Positions 26,965 through 38,912 are shown, counted from the stretch's first letter. The stretch: 64,000 nucleotides of DNA from Pseudomonas lurida (GCF_013522705.1 NZ_JAAMRE010000017.1:1-64000), one strand, 5' to 3'. Notes: generated from the letters alone by a model not told the origin. Translations and numbers: made by a program.

Positions 26965-27000
26965 CAGCGGTAACACCGCCATCGTAACAATGCGGTAACA
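26961..27000 (+). repeat. Four GTAACA hexamers upstream of panB
   Basis: GTAACA occurs at 26961, 26970, 26984 and 26995, all in the same orientation, within 40 bases at the end of folK. The same hexamer forms the CbrB-like sites near crcZ, 2.5 kb upstream. The role here is unknown; no sigma54 promoter is seen before panB. Confidence 0.45.
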
Positions 27001-27178
27001 CATCCAATTGACTTCCCGTGTCCTCCTCACGACTATAGGCGTCCTGCTGCCGCCAACCCGGCGCTAAAGGGCGCAATCCAGGCCTTATAAGCACTGCTAT
27101 CAAGACGGTGCGCCTGTATAAACGAAGACTCACGCGCGTTACTCGCTGTTTCCAAGCGCCTGAACGAGGACCCTTTTC

Positions 27179-27979
27179 ATGCCAGACATTACCCTGACCA
27201 CCTTGCAGAGCCTCAAGCTCAAAGGTGAAAAAATCACCATGCTCACCTGCTACGACGCCACCTTCGCCCACGCCAGTTGCCAGGCCGGCGTCGAGGTGTT
27301 GCTGGTAGGTGATTCCCTGGGCATGGTTCTTCAAGGGAATGACAGCACACTGCCAGTCACCACGGATGAACTGGCGTACCACACCGCCAGCGTCAAGCGC
27401 GGGAACGACGGCGCGTTCATCATCGCCGACCTGCCGTTCATGAGTTACGCCACCCTGGAGCAGACGTTCGCGAATGCCGGCAAGCTGATGCAGGCCGGTG
27501 CGCACATGGTCAAGGTCGAAGGCGCCGTGTGGCTTGCCGACTCGATCCGCCTGCTGGCTGAGCGCGGCGTGCCGGTGTGTGCGCACATGGGCCTCACCCC
27601 GCAGTCGGTCAACCTGCTCGGCGGTTACAAAGTGCAAGGCCGCCAGGAAGCCCAAGCGCGGCAGATGCGCGCCGATGCCATCGCGCTGGAGCAAGCCGGC
27701 GCCGCGATGATTCTGCTCGAGTGCGTGCCGAGCGAACTGGCGGCGGAAATCACCCAAGCGGTCAAAGTGCCTGTGATTGGAATCGGCGCAGGCTCCGCCA
27801 CCGATGGCCAGGTGCTGGTATTGCACGACATGCTCGGGTTGTCGATCAGCGGCCGCGTACCCAAGTTCGTGAAGAACTTCATGGTCGGCCAGGACAGCAT
27901 TCACGCCGCCTTGAGCGCCTATGTCGCCGAAGTCAAAGGCATGACGTTCCCGGGCGCCGAACACGGATTTTCTGCATGA
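27179..27979 (+). CDS. panB: 3-methyl-2-oxobutanoate hydroxymethyltransferase
   Basis: PanB makes ketopantoate from the valine precursor and methylene-tetrahydrofolate, the first step of pantothenate synthesis. The 266-aa protein shows the metal-site '[11 protein letters not shown]' with its aspartate, 'MTCYDATFA'-like N-terminal strand ('[10 protein letters not shown]'), and 'VKVEGAVW' with the catalytic-site lysine/glutamate. It overlaps panC by four bases (ATGA), so the pair is translationally coupled. Length is normal. Confidence 0.97.
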   Translation: MPDITLTTLQSLKLKGEKITMLTCYDATFAHASCQAGVEVLLVGDSLGMVLQGNDSTLPVTTDELAYHTASVKRGNDGAFIIADLPFMSYATLEQTFANAGKLMQAGAHMVKVEGAVWLADSIRLLAERGVPVCAHMGLTPQSVNLLGGYKVQGRQEAQARQMRADAIALEQAGAAMILLECVPSELAAEITQAVKVPVIGIGAGSATDGQVLVLHDMLGLSISGRVPKFVKNFMVGQDSIHAALSAYVAEVKGMTFPGAEHGFSA

Positions 27980-28827
27980 ACACCGTAAAAACCGTAAGAG
28001 AACTGCGCGCCGCCGTGGCCCATGCGCGCAAGGCCGGCAAGCGCATCGGCTTTGTGCCCACCATGGGCAACCTGCACAGCGGCCACGCCACGTTGGTGAC
28101 CAAGGCTGCGCAGCAGGCCGACTTCGTCGTCGCCAGTATCTTCGTCAACCCACTGCAATTCGGTGCCGGCGAAGACCTGGACACATACCCGCGCACCCTG
28201 GCCGCCGACCAGGAAAAACTCCTGCAGGCCGGTTGCAACCTGCTGTTCGCCCCCACTGTTGAAGAGATGTACCCCGACGGCATGGCCGGCCAGACCCGCG
28301 TCAGCGTCCCGCAAGTGTCCGAAGGCCTGTGCGGCGCCAGTCGCCCCGGGCACTTCGAGGGCGTGGCCACGGTGGTCAGCAAGCTGTTCAACATGGTCCA
28401 GCCGGACATGGCCGTGTTCGGTCAGAAGGACTACCAGCAATTGGCCGTGATCCGCGCGATGGTGCGCGACCTGAATATGCCGATCCAGATCATCGGTGAA
28501 CCGACGGTCCGCGCCGACGACGGTTTGGCGCTGTCGTCGCGCAACGGCTACCTGAGTGACGAACAACGTGCCATCGCACCAGTGCTGTACCGCAGCCTCA
28601 GCCAGATGGCCGCGGCGATCAGAGCCGGAGACCGCGATTTCGCCAGGCTGCGCGCCGAGCAGATCCAGCACATCGAAGCTGCCGGCCTGCGCCTGGATTA
28701 CCTGGAAGTGCGCCAGGGCGTACACCTGCGCCCGGCCACGGCCGAAGACCGTGACGTGGTAATTCTGGTCGCGGCCTACCTGGGCACGACGCGCCTGATC
28801 GATAACCTGCACCTGACCCTCGACTGA
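27976..28827 (+). CDS. panC: Pantothenate synthetase
   Basis: PanC joins pantoate and beta-alanine using ATP to make pantothenate. The 283-aa protein has the adenylylation motifs '[14 protein letters not shown]' (HxGH) and '[13 protein letters not shown]' (KMSKS-like). The ATG at 27976 overlaps the panB stop. The third P. aeruginosa gene of this cluster, panD (which makes beta-alanine), is missing downstream; only 222 bases separate panC from pgi. Confidence 0.97.
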   Translation: MNTVKTVRELRAAVAHARKAGKRIGFVPTMGNLHSGHATLVTKAAQQADFVVASIFVNPLQFGAGEDLDTYPRTLAADQEKLLQAGCNLLFAPTVEEMYPDGMAGQTRVSVPQVSEGLCGASRPGHFEGVATVVSKLFNMVQPDMAVFGQKDYQQLAVIRAMVRDLNMPIQIIGEPTVRADDGLALSSRNGYLSDEQRAIAPVLYRSLSQMAAAIRAGDRDFARLRAEQIQHIEAAGLRLDYLEVRQGVHLRPATAEDRDVVILVAAYLGTTRLIDNLHLTLD

Positions 28828-28863
28828 CCCCTCCCGACGCCCCGCCATTGCCCCGTCCGCTGT

Positions 28864-28885
28864 GCCGGTATAAAAAAGTACCGGC
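28864..28885. other. Hairpin after panC
   Basis: GCCGGTA and TACCGGC arms flank an A-rich loop, 37 bases after panC; CTGT/ACAG extends the pairing outward. There is no T-run on either strand, so termination is uncertain. Confidence 0.4.
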
Positions 28886-29049
28886 TACAGCACAGACAAA
28901 GCCAAGACATATGCACACGCGAGGTTTAATGTAATCGCCCTGCGCTATGGTTAGCGCTGTCTGGCACCCAGCCCTTGATAAAAGACTGGACGTTCCGGGC
29001 TTTGAAGTGTCCTAAAGGCAGTCCCCGTAATAAAAGGAAACCCGCAGCG

Positions 29050-30714
29050 ATGGCGTACTACCGCACCCCTCATGACGTTACCGCTCTGCCCGCCTGGCAA
29101 GCGCTCACTCAACACCGCCAAGCCATGCAGGATTTCAGCATGCGCGAAGCATTCAATGCCGATCCCCAGCGTTTTTCCCAATTCACCTTGAGCAGCTGCG
29201 GGCTTTTCCTCGATTACTCGAAAAACCTGATCACCAGCGAAACCCGCGACCTGCTGGTAGCCCTGGCCAAGGAAGTCAACCTCAAGGACGCCATCGACGC
29301 GCTGTACGCCGGCGAACCGGTCAACTCCTCCGAAGGCCGCCCTGCCCTGCACACCGCGCTGCGCCGCCCGGTAGGCGACAAGTTGTCGGTCAATGGCGTG
29401 AACATCATGCCGGACGTGCACAAGGTGCTGAACCAGATCACCGACCTGGTCGGCCGCATCCACGACGGCCTGTGGCGTGGCTACACCGAAAAGCCGATCA
29501 CCGACGTGGTGAACATCGGCATCGGTGGCTCGTTCCTAGGCCCGGAGCTGGTCTCCGAAGCCCTGCTGTCCTACGCCCACAAAGGCGTACGTTGCCACTA
29601 CCTGGCAAACATCGACGGCAGTGAGTTCCACGAACTGACCATGAAGCTGCGCGCCGAGACCACGCTGTTTATCGTCTCGTCGAAATCCTTCAACACCCTG
29701 GAAACCTTGAAAAACGCCCAGGCCGCCCGCGCCTGGTACCTGGCCCAGGGTGGTTCGGAAGCTGAGCTGTACCGCCACTTCATTGCCGTATCGAGCAACA
29801 ACGCGGCGGCCGTGGCCTTCGGCATCCGCGAAGAAAACATCTTCCCGATGTGGGACTGGGTCGGCGGTCGTTACTCGCTGTGGTCGGCCATTGGCTTGCC
29901 AATCGCCCTGGCCATCGGCATGTCCAACTTCAAGGAACTACTGTCCGGTGCCTACACCATGGACCAGCACTTCCAGAATGCGCCGTTCGAGGCCAACATG
30001 CCGGTGCTGCTGGGCCTGCTGGGCGTGTGGTACGGCAACTTCTGGGGCGCGCAGAGCCATGCGATCCTGCCGTACGACCACTACCTGCGTAACATCACCA
30101 AGCACTTGCAGCAGTTGGACATGGAATCCAACGGCAAGAGCGTGCGCCAGGACGGTACGCCAGTGGCTACCGACACCGGCCCGGTCATCTGGGGCGGCGT
30201 GGGCTGCAACGGTCAGCATGCGTACCACCAGTTGCTGCATCAAGGGACCCAACTGATCCCGGCCGACTTTATCGTGCCGATCGTCAGCTTCAATCCTGTA
30301 TCCGACCACCATCAGTGGCTGTACGCCAACTGTCTGTCCCAGAGCCAGGCGCTGATGCTGGGTAAAACCCGCAGTGAAGCCGAAGCCGAGTTGCGGGACA
30401 AAGGCATCGCCGAAGACGACGTGCAGAAGCTGGCGCCGCACAAGGTGATCCCCGGCAACCGTCCGAGCAACACCCTGGTGGTCGAGCGTATCAGCCCGCG
30501 GCGCCTGGGTGCTCTGGTCGCCATGTATGAACACAAGGTGTTCGTACAAAGTGTGATCTGGGGGATCAACGCCTTCGACCAATGGGGTGTGGAACTGGGC
30601 AAAGAACTGGGCAAAGGCGTGTACAACCGCCTGACCGGCGCCGAAGAAACCTCGGCCGAGGATGCTTCGACGCAGGGCTTGATCAACTACTTCCGCGGCC
30701 GTCACCGCGGCTGA
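29050..30714 (+). CDS. pgi: Glucose-6-phosphate isomerase
   Basis: Pgi interconverts glucose-6-phosphate and fructose-6-phosphate. In Pseudomonas it mainly feeds fructose-6-phosphate back to the Entner-Doudoroff route and to cell-wall sugars. The 554-aa protein has '[12 protein letters not shown]', '[10 protein letters not shown]' (phosphate binding), '[12 protein letters not shown]', '[15 protein letters not shown]' and the C-terminal catalytic lysine region '[15 protein letters not shown]'. I start at the ATG at 29050 ('[10 protein letters not shown]'), discounting an upstream in-frame start. A GC-rich hairpin follows. Confidence 0.97.
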   Translation: MAYYRTPHDVTALPAWQALTQHRQAMQDFSMREAFNADPQRFSQFTLSSCGLFLDYSKNLITSETRDLLVALAKEVNLKDAIDALYAGEPVNSSEGRPALHTALRRPVGDKLSVNGVNIMPDVHKVLNQITDLVGRIHDGLWRGYTEKPITDVVNIGIGGSFLGPELVSEALLSYAHKGVRCHYLANIDGSEFHELTMKLRAETTLFIVSSKSFNTLETLKNAQAARAWYLAQGGSEAELYRHFIAVSSNNAAAVAFGIREENIFPMWDWVGGRYSLWSAIGLPIALAIGMSNFKELLSGAYTMDQHFQNAPFEANMPVLLGLLGVWYGNFWGAQSHAILPYDHYLRNITKHLQQLDMESNGKSVRQDGTPVATDTGPVIWGGVGCNGQHAYHQLLHQGTQLIPADFIVPIVSFNPVSDHHQWLYANCLSQSQALMLGKTRSEAEAELRDKGIAEDDVQKLAPHKVIPGNRPSNTLVVERISPRRLGALVAMYEHKVFVQSVIWGINAFDQWGVELGKELGKGVYNRLTGAEETSAEDASTQGLINYFRGRHRG

Positions 30715-30729
30715 TAGCAGTGCCTGCCG

Positions 30730-30758
30730 GGCCAACGTCGTTTGGACGTTGGCCTTGC
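30730..30758 (+). terminator. Terminator-like hairpin after pgi
   Basis: Ten-base perfect arms (GGCCAACGTC / GACGTTGGCC) with a 5-base loop lie 15 bases after pgi. The run that follows is TTGCCCC, so termination may be partial. Confidence 0.55.
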
Positions 30759-30819
30759 CCCCTCCCCGCACTGGGTGCATCTTTATGCCTTGTCCCGACA
30801 ACAAGAATAAGGACCGCTC

Positions 30820-32757
<1,938 letters not shown>

Positions 32758-32773
32758 GAAGCCTCAAGTCGTC

Positions 32774-33643
32774 ATGGAATTTATCCGCAGCCGTATCGAA
32801 ACCCAGTTGATGAGTATGACGGGCCTGTCTCTAGGCCAATTGGACCTGGAAAACCCCAAGGGCGATCCGGGCCTATTCGGGCCAGACTCCGTCAGCTGGC
32901 AAGTGCATGGCGACTTCAGCAGCATGCTGATCGGCGGGATCAGCGCGTTGATGCTGCAAGCCTTGCACCCACTGGCTCTCGCCGGGGTGTGGGACCATTC
33001 GAACTTCCGTCAGGACATGCTCGGACGTCTGCGCCGTACTTCGCAGTTCATTTCCGGCACTACCTTCGGCTCACGCAAGGATGCCGAGTGGCTGATCGAA
33101 AAAGTGCGCACCATCCACCTGCAAGTGGTCGGCCATGCGCCGGACGGGCGCCCTTACGCGGCGAGCGATCCGGCACTGCTGACCTGGGTGCATGTGGCGG
33201 AAGTGAGCAACTTTCTCGCCGCCCATCTGCGCTACCGCAACCCGCATCTTTCGGGCGCCGATCAGGACCGTTACTACAGCGAAATCGCACTGGTTGCCGA
33301 ACGCTTGGGCGCGCAGGACGTACCGCGTTCCAGGCAGCAAATGTCCGAGTATCTGCAGCGAATCCGCCCACAGCTGCTGTGCGACGAGCGCAGCCGGGAG
33401 GTGCTGCACCTTCTGCTCAATGCGCCTGCGCCAAGCCCACTGGCCAGACCGCTGGGCGCCTTGATGATGCAGGCCGGCATCGACCTGCTGCCGGACTGGG
33501 CCAGCGCCCTGCTCGACCAGCATCAGAGCCCGCTGCAACGGCGGATGATCCGCGCCGGGGTCAAGCGCAGTGCACCGTTGCTGCGCTGGGCGATGCGCAA
33601 CGGCTCGGTGCAACGTGCCCATCGCCGGATGGGGTTGCTGTAG
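32774..33643 (+). CDS. Oxygenase MpaB family (DUF2236) protein
   Basis: The 289-aa protein matches the DUF2236 / MpaB / latex-clearing oxygenase catalytic domain. The family core is visible as 'LMLQALHPLALAGVWDHS', 'RLRRTSQFI', 'WVHVAEVSNFLAAHLRY' and 'DRYYSEIALVAERLG'. Characterised relatives bind heme and cleave isoprenoid chains, but no substrate can be assigned here. It starts 16 nt after acs, so it is probably in the same transcript. There is no obvious signal peptide. Confidence 0.85.
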   Translation: MEFIRSRIETQLMSMTGLSLGQLDLENPKGDPGLFGPDSVSWQVHGDFSSMLIGGISALMLQALHPLALAGVWDHSNFRQDMLGRLRRTSQFISGTTFGSRKDAEWLIEKVRTIHLQVVGHAPDGRPYAASDPALLTWVHVAEVSNFLAAHLRYRNPHLSGADQDRYYSEIALVAERLGAQDVPRSRQQMSEYLQRIRPQLLCDERSREVLHLLLNAPAPSPLARPLGALMMQAGIDLLPDWASALLDQHQSPLQRRMIRAGVKRSAPLLRWAMRNGSVQRAHRRMGLL

Positions 33644-33708
33644 CCGGCCTGCCATAGCTGCTAAACTGCGCGCCCTTCTGCCCACATCCCCTACGCAAGG
33701 CGCGCTCC

Positions 33709-34725
33709 ATGTCTTCATTGAATCAGGCGCTGCGCGCCGCCCTCGATCACCGCCAGGCGCTGATCAACGAACTGCATGCTCAAGGCACCGACTGCTATCG
33801 ACTGTTTCACGGTAGCCAGGAAGGCGTGGGCGGCTTGACCATCGATCGCTACGGCCCGCAATTGCTGGTGCAGAGTTTTCATCAATCGCTGCCAACCACC
33901 GAGCTGCTGGACCTGCATCGACAGATCAATCAGCACATGGGCCTGGAATTGCTGCTGGTGTACAACGACCGCTCTCGCGGCAACTCGCGGATCGATCGCG
34001 AAGACACGGTATACCGCGCCGAACCCGCCGCGCTGGAAGATCTGGTGGGCCATGAATGGGGTCTCAAGTACCGCGTGCGTGGTCGGCATGCCGGCCAGGA
34101 CCCGCTGCTGTTTCTCGATCTGCGCAACACTCGCGGCTGGGTCAAGGAACAGGCTGCCGGCAAGCGCGTGCTGAACCTGTTCGCCTATACCTGCGGCGTG
34201 GGCCTGAGCGCCGCCGCCGGTGGCGCGAGCGAAGTGTGCAACCTGGACTTCGCCGAGGGCAACCTGGCGGTCGGACGCGAAAACGGCCAGCTCAACCCTC
34301 AACTACCGCCCATGCATTTCGTGCAGTCGGATTACTTCCCGGCGATCCGCCAATTGGCCGGCCTGCCGATCACCCAGCGGCGCGGGCATAAACTGCCGAG
34401 CTATCCACGCCTGGAACAGCGCCAGTACGACCTGGTCGTGCTCGACCCACCCGCGTGGGCCAAGAGCGCCTTCGGCACCGTCGACCTGCTTCGCGACTAT
34501 CAGAGCCTGCTCAAGCCCGCTCTGCTTGCGACGGCCGACAACGGCGTGCTGATCTGCTGCAATAACCTGGCAAAGGTCAGCATGGACGACTGGCGTGAAC
34601 AGGTGCTGCGCTGCGCGGAAAAAGCCGGACGCCCGGTACGTGATTGGAAAGTGATGGCTCCGGGCGCGGATTTCCCTTCCCAGGATCACCAGCCGCCCCT
34701 GAAAACGCTGATCTTGCAGCTGTAA
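33709..34725 (+). CDS. Class I SAM-dependent methyltransferase, RlmI/RlmK-like
   Basis: A 338-aa methyltransferase of the COG1092 type. An N-terminal EEHEE-like domain ('GLTIDRYGPQLLVQSFHQ') is followed by the SAM-binding fold ('GKRVLNLFAYTCGVGLSAA') and the motif 'DLVVLDPPAWAKSAFG'. Relatives methylate 23S rRNA cytosines, but some of this group lack the PUA domain and have unknown targets, as here. A ribosomal RNA substrate is an inference. Confidence 0.85.
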   Translation: MSSLNQALRAALDHRQALINELHAQGTDCYRLFHGSQEGVGGLTIDRYGPQLLVQSFHQSLPTTELLDLHRQINQHMGLELLLVYNDRSRGNSRIDREDTVYRAEPAALEDLVGHEWGLKYRVRGRHAGQDPLLFLDLRNTRGWVKEQAAGKRVLNLFAYTCGVGLSAAAGGASEVCNLDFAEGNLAVGRENGQLNPQLPPMHFVQSDYFPAIRQLAGLPITQRRGHKLPSYPRLEQRQYDLVVLDPPAWAKSAFGTVDLLRDYQSLLKPALLATADNGVLICCNNLAKVSMDDWREQVLRCAEKAGRPVRDWKVMAPGADFPSQDHQPPLKTLILQL

Positions 34726-34800
34726 GACTTGTCTCAAACGCCCGGTTCTTCGGAACCGAAAACCCGTGCCATACTCCAAGGCACTCCTTGTTCGACATAG

Positions 34801-37746
34801 ATGGCGTCACCCATGCCCAAAGGATTGATCCGCGCCGCCGGCGCCTTGTTGACTGCCCTGGCCTTGTACAGCTTACTGGGCTTTTTGATCCTCCCCGGCA
34901 TTGGCCTTCGCATTGCCAACCAACAATTGGCCGAGTACGCCACGGTGCCGGCACGCATCGAGCGGATCGAACTCAACCCGTTCAGCCTTGAGCTGACGGT
35001 CTGGGGCCTGAAAATCGGAGAACCGGGCAAGGAGCATGTGGGTTTCGAGCGCCTGTACGCCAATCTTCAACTCGACAGCTTATGGTCCCGCGCCCTGCAC
35101 CTGGCCGATGTGCAACTGGACAAGCCTAAAACCGAATTGCTGTTCGACAAATCCGGCCAACTGAACCTGGCGCAGTTGTTCAAACTGCCACCCAGTGAGC
35201 CAACGCCGACTGATCCTGACGCCAAGCCCTTTCCGCTGCGTATCGACAGCATCAAGCTGGCCGGTGGCTATGTGCACTTTGAGGACTTGCGCCCCAGCGA
35301 GCCCATCGAATTCCTCTACGACAAGCTCGACTTCGAACTGAAGAACCTCAGTACCCTGCCCGAAGACAACGCCGACATGACCCTGGTCGCCGCCGGCCCC
35401 GAGGGTGGGCATATCGACTGGAAAGGTAATTTCAGCCTGGTGCCGATTACGTCTCAGGGCACCCTGAAAGTCACCGACGGCAAGATGAAAGCCTGGTGGC
35501 CCTATGTGCGTGACGCCTTGCCACTGGTGCTTGAGGATGGCGTGCTCAACCTGAGCACCGACTATAAATTCAGTCTTGCCAAAGAAACCGAACTGAACCT
35601 GACCAACACCGCCGCCAGTATCGCGCCGTTTGCCATCAAGGCGCCGGACGGGCGGCCACTGGTACGCCTGGAGCGCCTGGACGTCAGCGACACCACGGTG
35701 GACCTGGCCAAACAACAAGTGGTCGTCGGCAAGATTCGCAGCAATAAACTCGAAACCTGGGCCGCGCGTGAGGCCGACGGGCAACTCGACTGGCAGAAAC
35801 TGTTCGCCGGCCAACCGAGCAAACCGGCCAAGGCGGCGGAGCCGGCCAGCGCCCCTGCCACCGCTGACTCGCCCAAGGCTGAGCCCGCCGCGCCAAGCAA
35901 ACCCTGGCAAGTGCTGCTCAAGGATGTGCAACTGCGCAACTACCAAGTGCATCTGGCCGATCGTCAGGCCAAGCCTGCGGTCGCACTGGAGCTGGGCCCG
36001 CTGAACGTCGACATGCAGAACTTCGACAGCCTCAACGGCAGCCCCTTCAACCTGAAGATCGATAGCGGCGTGGGTAAACAAGGCAAGCTCCAGGCGAGTG
36101 GCGAGGTTAACCTCAACCCGGTCAGCGCCAGGCTCAACGTGAATACCCAGGACATCGACCTGCGCGTCGCCCAGTCCTATATCAGCCCCTTCATTCGCCT
36201 GGAACTGCGCAGCGGCATGCTGGGCAGTAATCTCGCCGTCAATCTGAAAAGCACCGATCCGCTGGCGCTGCAGGTGACCGGCCGGGCGCAGGTCGATCAA
36301 CTGCATACCCTCGACACCCTCAAGACCCGCGACTTTCTCAAATGGCAGCGTCTGGTGCTCGAAGGCGTGAATTACCAACATGGCGAAAGCCTGTCGATCG
36401 ACAAGGTCAACCTGCTGCAACCGTATGCCCGTTTCATGATCAACGATGACCGCACCACCAACGTCGATGACCTGCTGATCCCGCAGCCGGCGGACACTGG
36501 CGCCAAGTCGGCGGCCAAACCGGCCGCGAGTAAAGACAAACCGCTGGGCATTCGCATTGGGCAGATTGCGATCAACGATGGTTCGGCCAATTTCGCCGAC
36601 TTCAGTCTCACGCCCAACTTCGCCACGGCGATTCAACAGCTCAACGGCCAGATCGGTACCATCGACAGTCGCCAGGCCAAGCCTGCCAGCGTCGATATCA
36701 AGGGTAAGGTGGACCGCTATGCGCCAGTGACCATCAAAGGCAGTGTCAACCCGTTCGACCCGATGGCGGCGCTGGACATCGCCACCAGCTTTAAACGGGT
36801 AGAGCTGACTACCCTCACGCCTTATTCGGGCAAATTCGCGGGCTTCCGCATTCGTAAGGGCCGCCTGAATCTCGACCTGCATTACGTAATCATCAAGGGA
36901 CAATTGAAGGCCGAAAACAAAGTCGTGGTAGAGCAGCTGCAACTGGGCGAAAAAGTCGACAGCGCCGATGCCGTGGATCTGCCGATCCGTCTCGCGGTCG
37001 CGCTGCTCAAGGACAGTGATGGCAAGATCTCCATCGAGCTGCCCGTCAGTGGCGACCTCAATAACCCCCAGTTCAGTGTCATGCCGATCGTTTGGCAGAC
37101 TTTGCGTAACCTGGTGGTTCGCGCCGCCACGGCGCCTTTCAAATTCATTGGTGGGCTGGTCACCGGCGGCGGTTCAGAAGATTTGGGCAACGTATCGTTC
37201 GCGCCCGGCTCCAGTGAATTGAGCAAAGACGCCGAGGGCGCGCTGAATAAACTGGCCACAGCGCTTAAAGAACGCCCTGCCCTGCGCCTGGAAATCGAAG
37301 GCACCGCCGCAGCCAGCAGCGACGGGCCATTCCTGGCTGAACAGCGCCTGGAGCGCGAATACCAATACAACTACTACAAGATGCTGCAACGTCGGGGCGA
37401 CAAGGTTCCGGCCCAGGCGTCGTTACTGCAGGTCCCGGAAAACGAAAAAGCCCCGTTGCTCGAAGCCATCTACCGCACCCGCTTGAAACAGCAGCCGCCT
37501 GCGGAGTGGAAAGACCTGAGCCGAGACGAACGCTCGGCCAAACTCAAGGACGCCGTGATCAAGTTCTGGAGTGGCAGTGATGTGTTACTGCGCCAGTTGG
37601 GACAAGACCGTGCCAGCACCATCAAGGATTACCTTGTGGATAAAGGGCAACTGGAGGACGACCGGGTTTACTTCATTGACGCGCAGCTGGGGCAGGCTGA
37701 GAAGGATGGTCGGGTGGTGACACCGATGCATCTGGATGCTGAGTGA
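34801..37746 (+). CDS. AsmA-like DUF748 protein with OmpA-like C-terminal segment
   Basis: A 981-aa protein with one N-terminal membrane helix (about 10-35) and a long periplasmic beta-rich body of the DUF748/AsmA type ('LELTVWGLKIGEPG', 'DIDLRVAQSYISPFIRLEL', 'RKGRLNLDLHY'). Residues about 795-860 ('VSFAPGSSELSKDAEGALNKLATAL', then 'LEIEGTAA') resemble an OmpA-type peptidoglycan-binding domain. AsmA-like proteins bridge the envelope and move lipids; that role is only inferred here. An ATG at 34813 ('MPKGLIRAAG') is an equally good start. Confidence 0.85.
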   Translation: MASPMPKGLIRAAGALLTALALYSLLGFLILPGIGLRIANQQLAEYATVPARIERIELNPFSLELTVWGLKIGEPGKEHVGFERLYANLQLDSLWSRALHLADVQLDKPKTELLFDKSGQLNLAQLFKLPPSEPTPTDPDAKPFPLRIDSIKLAGGYVHFEDLRPSEPIEFLYDKLDFELKNLSTLPEDNADMTLVAAGPEGGHIDWKGNFSLVPITSQGTLKVTDGKMKAWWPYVRDALPLVLEDGVLNLSTDYKFSLAKETELNLTNTAASIAPFAIKAPDGRPLVRLERLDVSDTTVDLAKQQVVVGKIRSNKLETWAAREADGQLDWQKLFAGQPSKPAKAAEPASAPATADSPKAEPAAPSKPWQVLLKDVQLRNYQVHLADRQAKPAVALELGPLNVDMQNFDSLNGSPFNLKIDSGVGKQGKLQASGEVNLNPVSARLNVNTQDIDLRVAQSYISPFIRLELRSGMLGSNLAVNLKSTDPLALQVTGRAQVDQLHTLDTLKTRDFLKWQRLVLEGVNYQHGESLSIDKVNLLQPYARFMINDDRTTNVDDLLIPQPADTGAKSAAKPAASKDKPLGIRIGQIAINDGSANFADFSLTPNFATAIQQLNGQIGTIDSRQAKPASVDIKGKVDRYAPVTIKGSVNPFDPMAALDIATSFKRVELTTLTPYSGKFAGFRIRKGRLNLDLHYVIIKGQLKAENKVVVEQLQLGEKVDSADAVDLPIRLAVALLKDSDGKISIELPVSGDLNNPQFSVMPIVWQTLRNLVVRAATAPFKFIGGLVTGGGSEDLGNVSFAPGSSELSKDAEGALNKLATALKERPALRLEIEGTAAASSDGPFLAEQRLEREYQYNYYKMLQRRGDKVPAQASLLQVPENEKAPLLEAIYRTRLKQQPPAEWKDLSRDERSAKLKDAVIKFWSGSDVLLRQLGQDRASTIKDYLVDKGQLEDDRVYFIDAQLGQAEKDGRVVTPMHLDAE

Positions 37747-37881
37747 TGCAAGGCGTCATTCAGCCTCTGTAGGACAGGTTTGAGTGCGGTGAGGGTCGGC
37801 GGGGGAAGCCGGCTCCGGTTGGGGCAAGCTCGCTAACCACAGCACGCTGGATCGCCACGTTTAATTGCTGCGTGAAATAGA

Positions 37882-37912
37882 ACAGGCCCTGACACAAAGT
37901 GCCGGGGCCTGT
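37882..37912 (-). terminator. Terminator-like hairpin after the BON-domain gene
   Basis: ACAGGCCC and GGGCCTGT arms enclose a 15-base loop, 100 bases downstream of the BON gene on the minus strand and followed by TCTATTTC. The T-run is weak. The 270-base gap between this gene and the DUF748 gene holds nothing else recognisable. Confidence 0.45.
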
Positions 37913-38015
37913 AATGACCACTTCCGTGTGGTCGGTCGCATGAACCTCAGAGGTGCATTGAGTGGATATCTAACTCACGCGCCGCCGCCGCTAAGTTCAG
38001 ACGAACTGTCGAGCG

Positions 38016-38618
38016 TTACTCAGCTTTCAGGCCGTCGGCCGATACAGCTTTAACGCCTTTGATTTTCTTGGTGATCGCAACAGCAGTGGCTTTCTGCGAT
38101 TCGGTCACTGGGGTAGCGGACGACAGGGAAACCACGCCTTTGTTGGTTTCAACCTTGATGTCGGTACCAGGAATACCTTTTTCGGTAACCAGATCAGCCT
38201 TCACTTTGGTAGTGATCCAGGTGTCCGAAGTGGCATCTTTGGATTTGTCGATGTTATCGGCTTTGACAGCGCCGCCAGCCAACAGGCCGTCAGCGGAAAC
38301 AGCGGTTACGCCTTTGATTTTCTTAGTGATGGCTACGGCAGTCGCTTTCTGCGAGTCCGAGATAGCTACGTCGGAAGACAGGGAAACCACGCCTTTGTTG
38401 GTTTCAACCTTGATGTCCGAACCTGGAATGCCTTTTTCAGTCAGCAAGTCAGCTTTGACTTTGGTGGTGATCCAGGTATCCGAAGTGGACTCTTTAGCCT
38501 TGGTCATCTCGCCAGCAGCCAGAGTCATTGGCGCCTGGGTAGGTTGGGCGAAGGCGGCGTTAGCCATGGCCAGGGTCAGAGCGGTAGCTGTTGCGGTAGC
38601 GAGAGCGAACTTCTTCAT
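38016..38618 (-). CDS. OsmY-like periplasmic protein with two BON domains
   Basis: The 200-aa protein has a signal peptide (1-24, ending 'NAAFA') and two BON domains at about 46-112 and 131-197 that are near-copies: 58 of 67 aligned residues are identical. BON domains bind membranes; the family includes the osmotically induced OsmY, so a stress or envelope role is likely. It lies alone between the DUF748 gene and pnp. The same arrangement next to pnp occurs in P. aeruginosa. Confidence 0.9.
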   Translation of the reverse strand: MKKFALATATATALTLAMANAAFAQPTQAPMTLAAGEMTKAKESTSDTWITTKVKADLLTEKGIPGSDIKVETNKGVVSLSSDVAISDSQKATAVAITKKIKGVTAVSADGLLAGGAVKADNIDKSKDATSDTWITTKVKADLVTEKGIPGTDIKVETNKGVVSLSSATPVTESQKATAVAITKKIKGVKAVSADGLKAE

Positions 38619-38862
38619 ACGAGTAACTCCTGTTTTATCAAAAGTCTGCAGCGTGTAAACCTTGATGCTGCAGCGTTAACAGGGATATTGCAGACACTGT
38701 GCCAATTCTTTTCGGACGATTAAATCCTTAAAAAACAATGAGTTATAAAACATGGCTAATTTCGGAATCGTGCATATTGCATGAAGCCCCCTGCTCCTGC
38801 ATGCAAGTTGCGGCTTTTGAATACGCATTAACCGTCTGATTTTCAGGCATTTTCCATCGCGC

Positions 38863-38890
38863 ATAAAAAAGGACTCCGTAGAGTCCTTTT
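38863..38890 (-). terminator. Intrinsic terminator of the rpsO-pnp operon
   Basis: A 9-bp hairpin (AAAGGACTC / GAGTCCTTT, 4-base loop) lies 25 bases past the pnp stop; read leftward it ends in six Ts. The Ts on the other side make it potentially bidirectional. The remaining gap to the BON gene (38619-38862) shows no gene. Confidence 0.85.
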
Positions 38891-38912
38891 CTCAGCTTAA
38901 AAACCAGGGTGG

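Noticed and set aside
37801..37845. Possible degenerate repetitive palindrome after the DUF748 gene
   Set aside because: The arms do not pair well; resemblance to Pseudomonas intergenic repeats is too loose.
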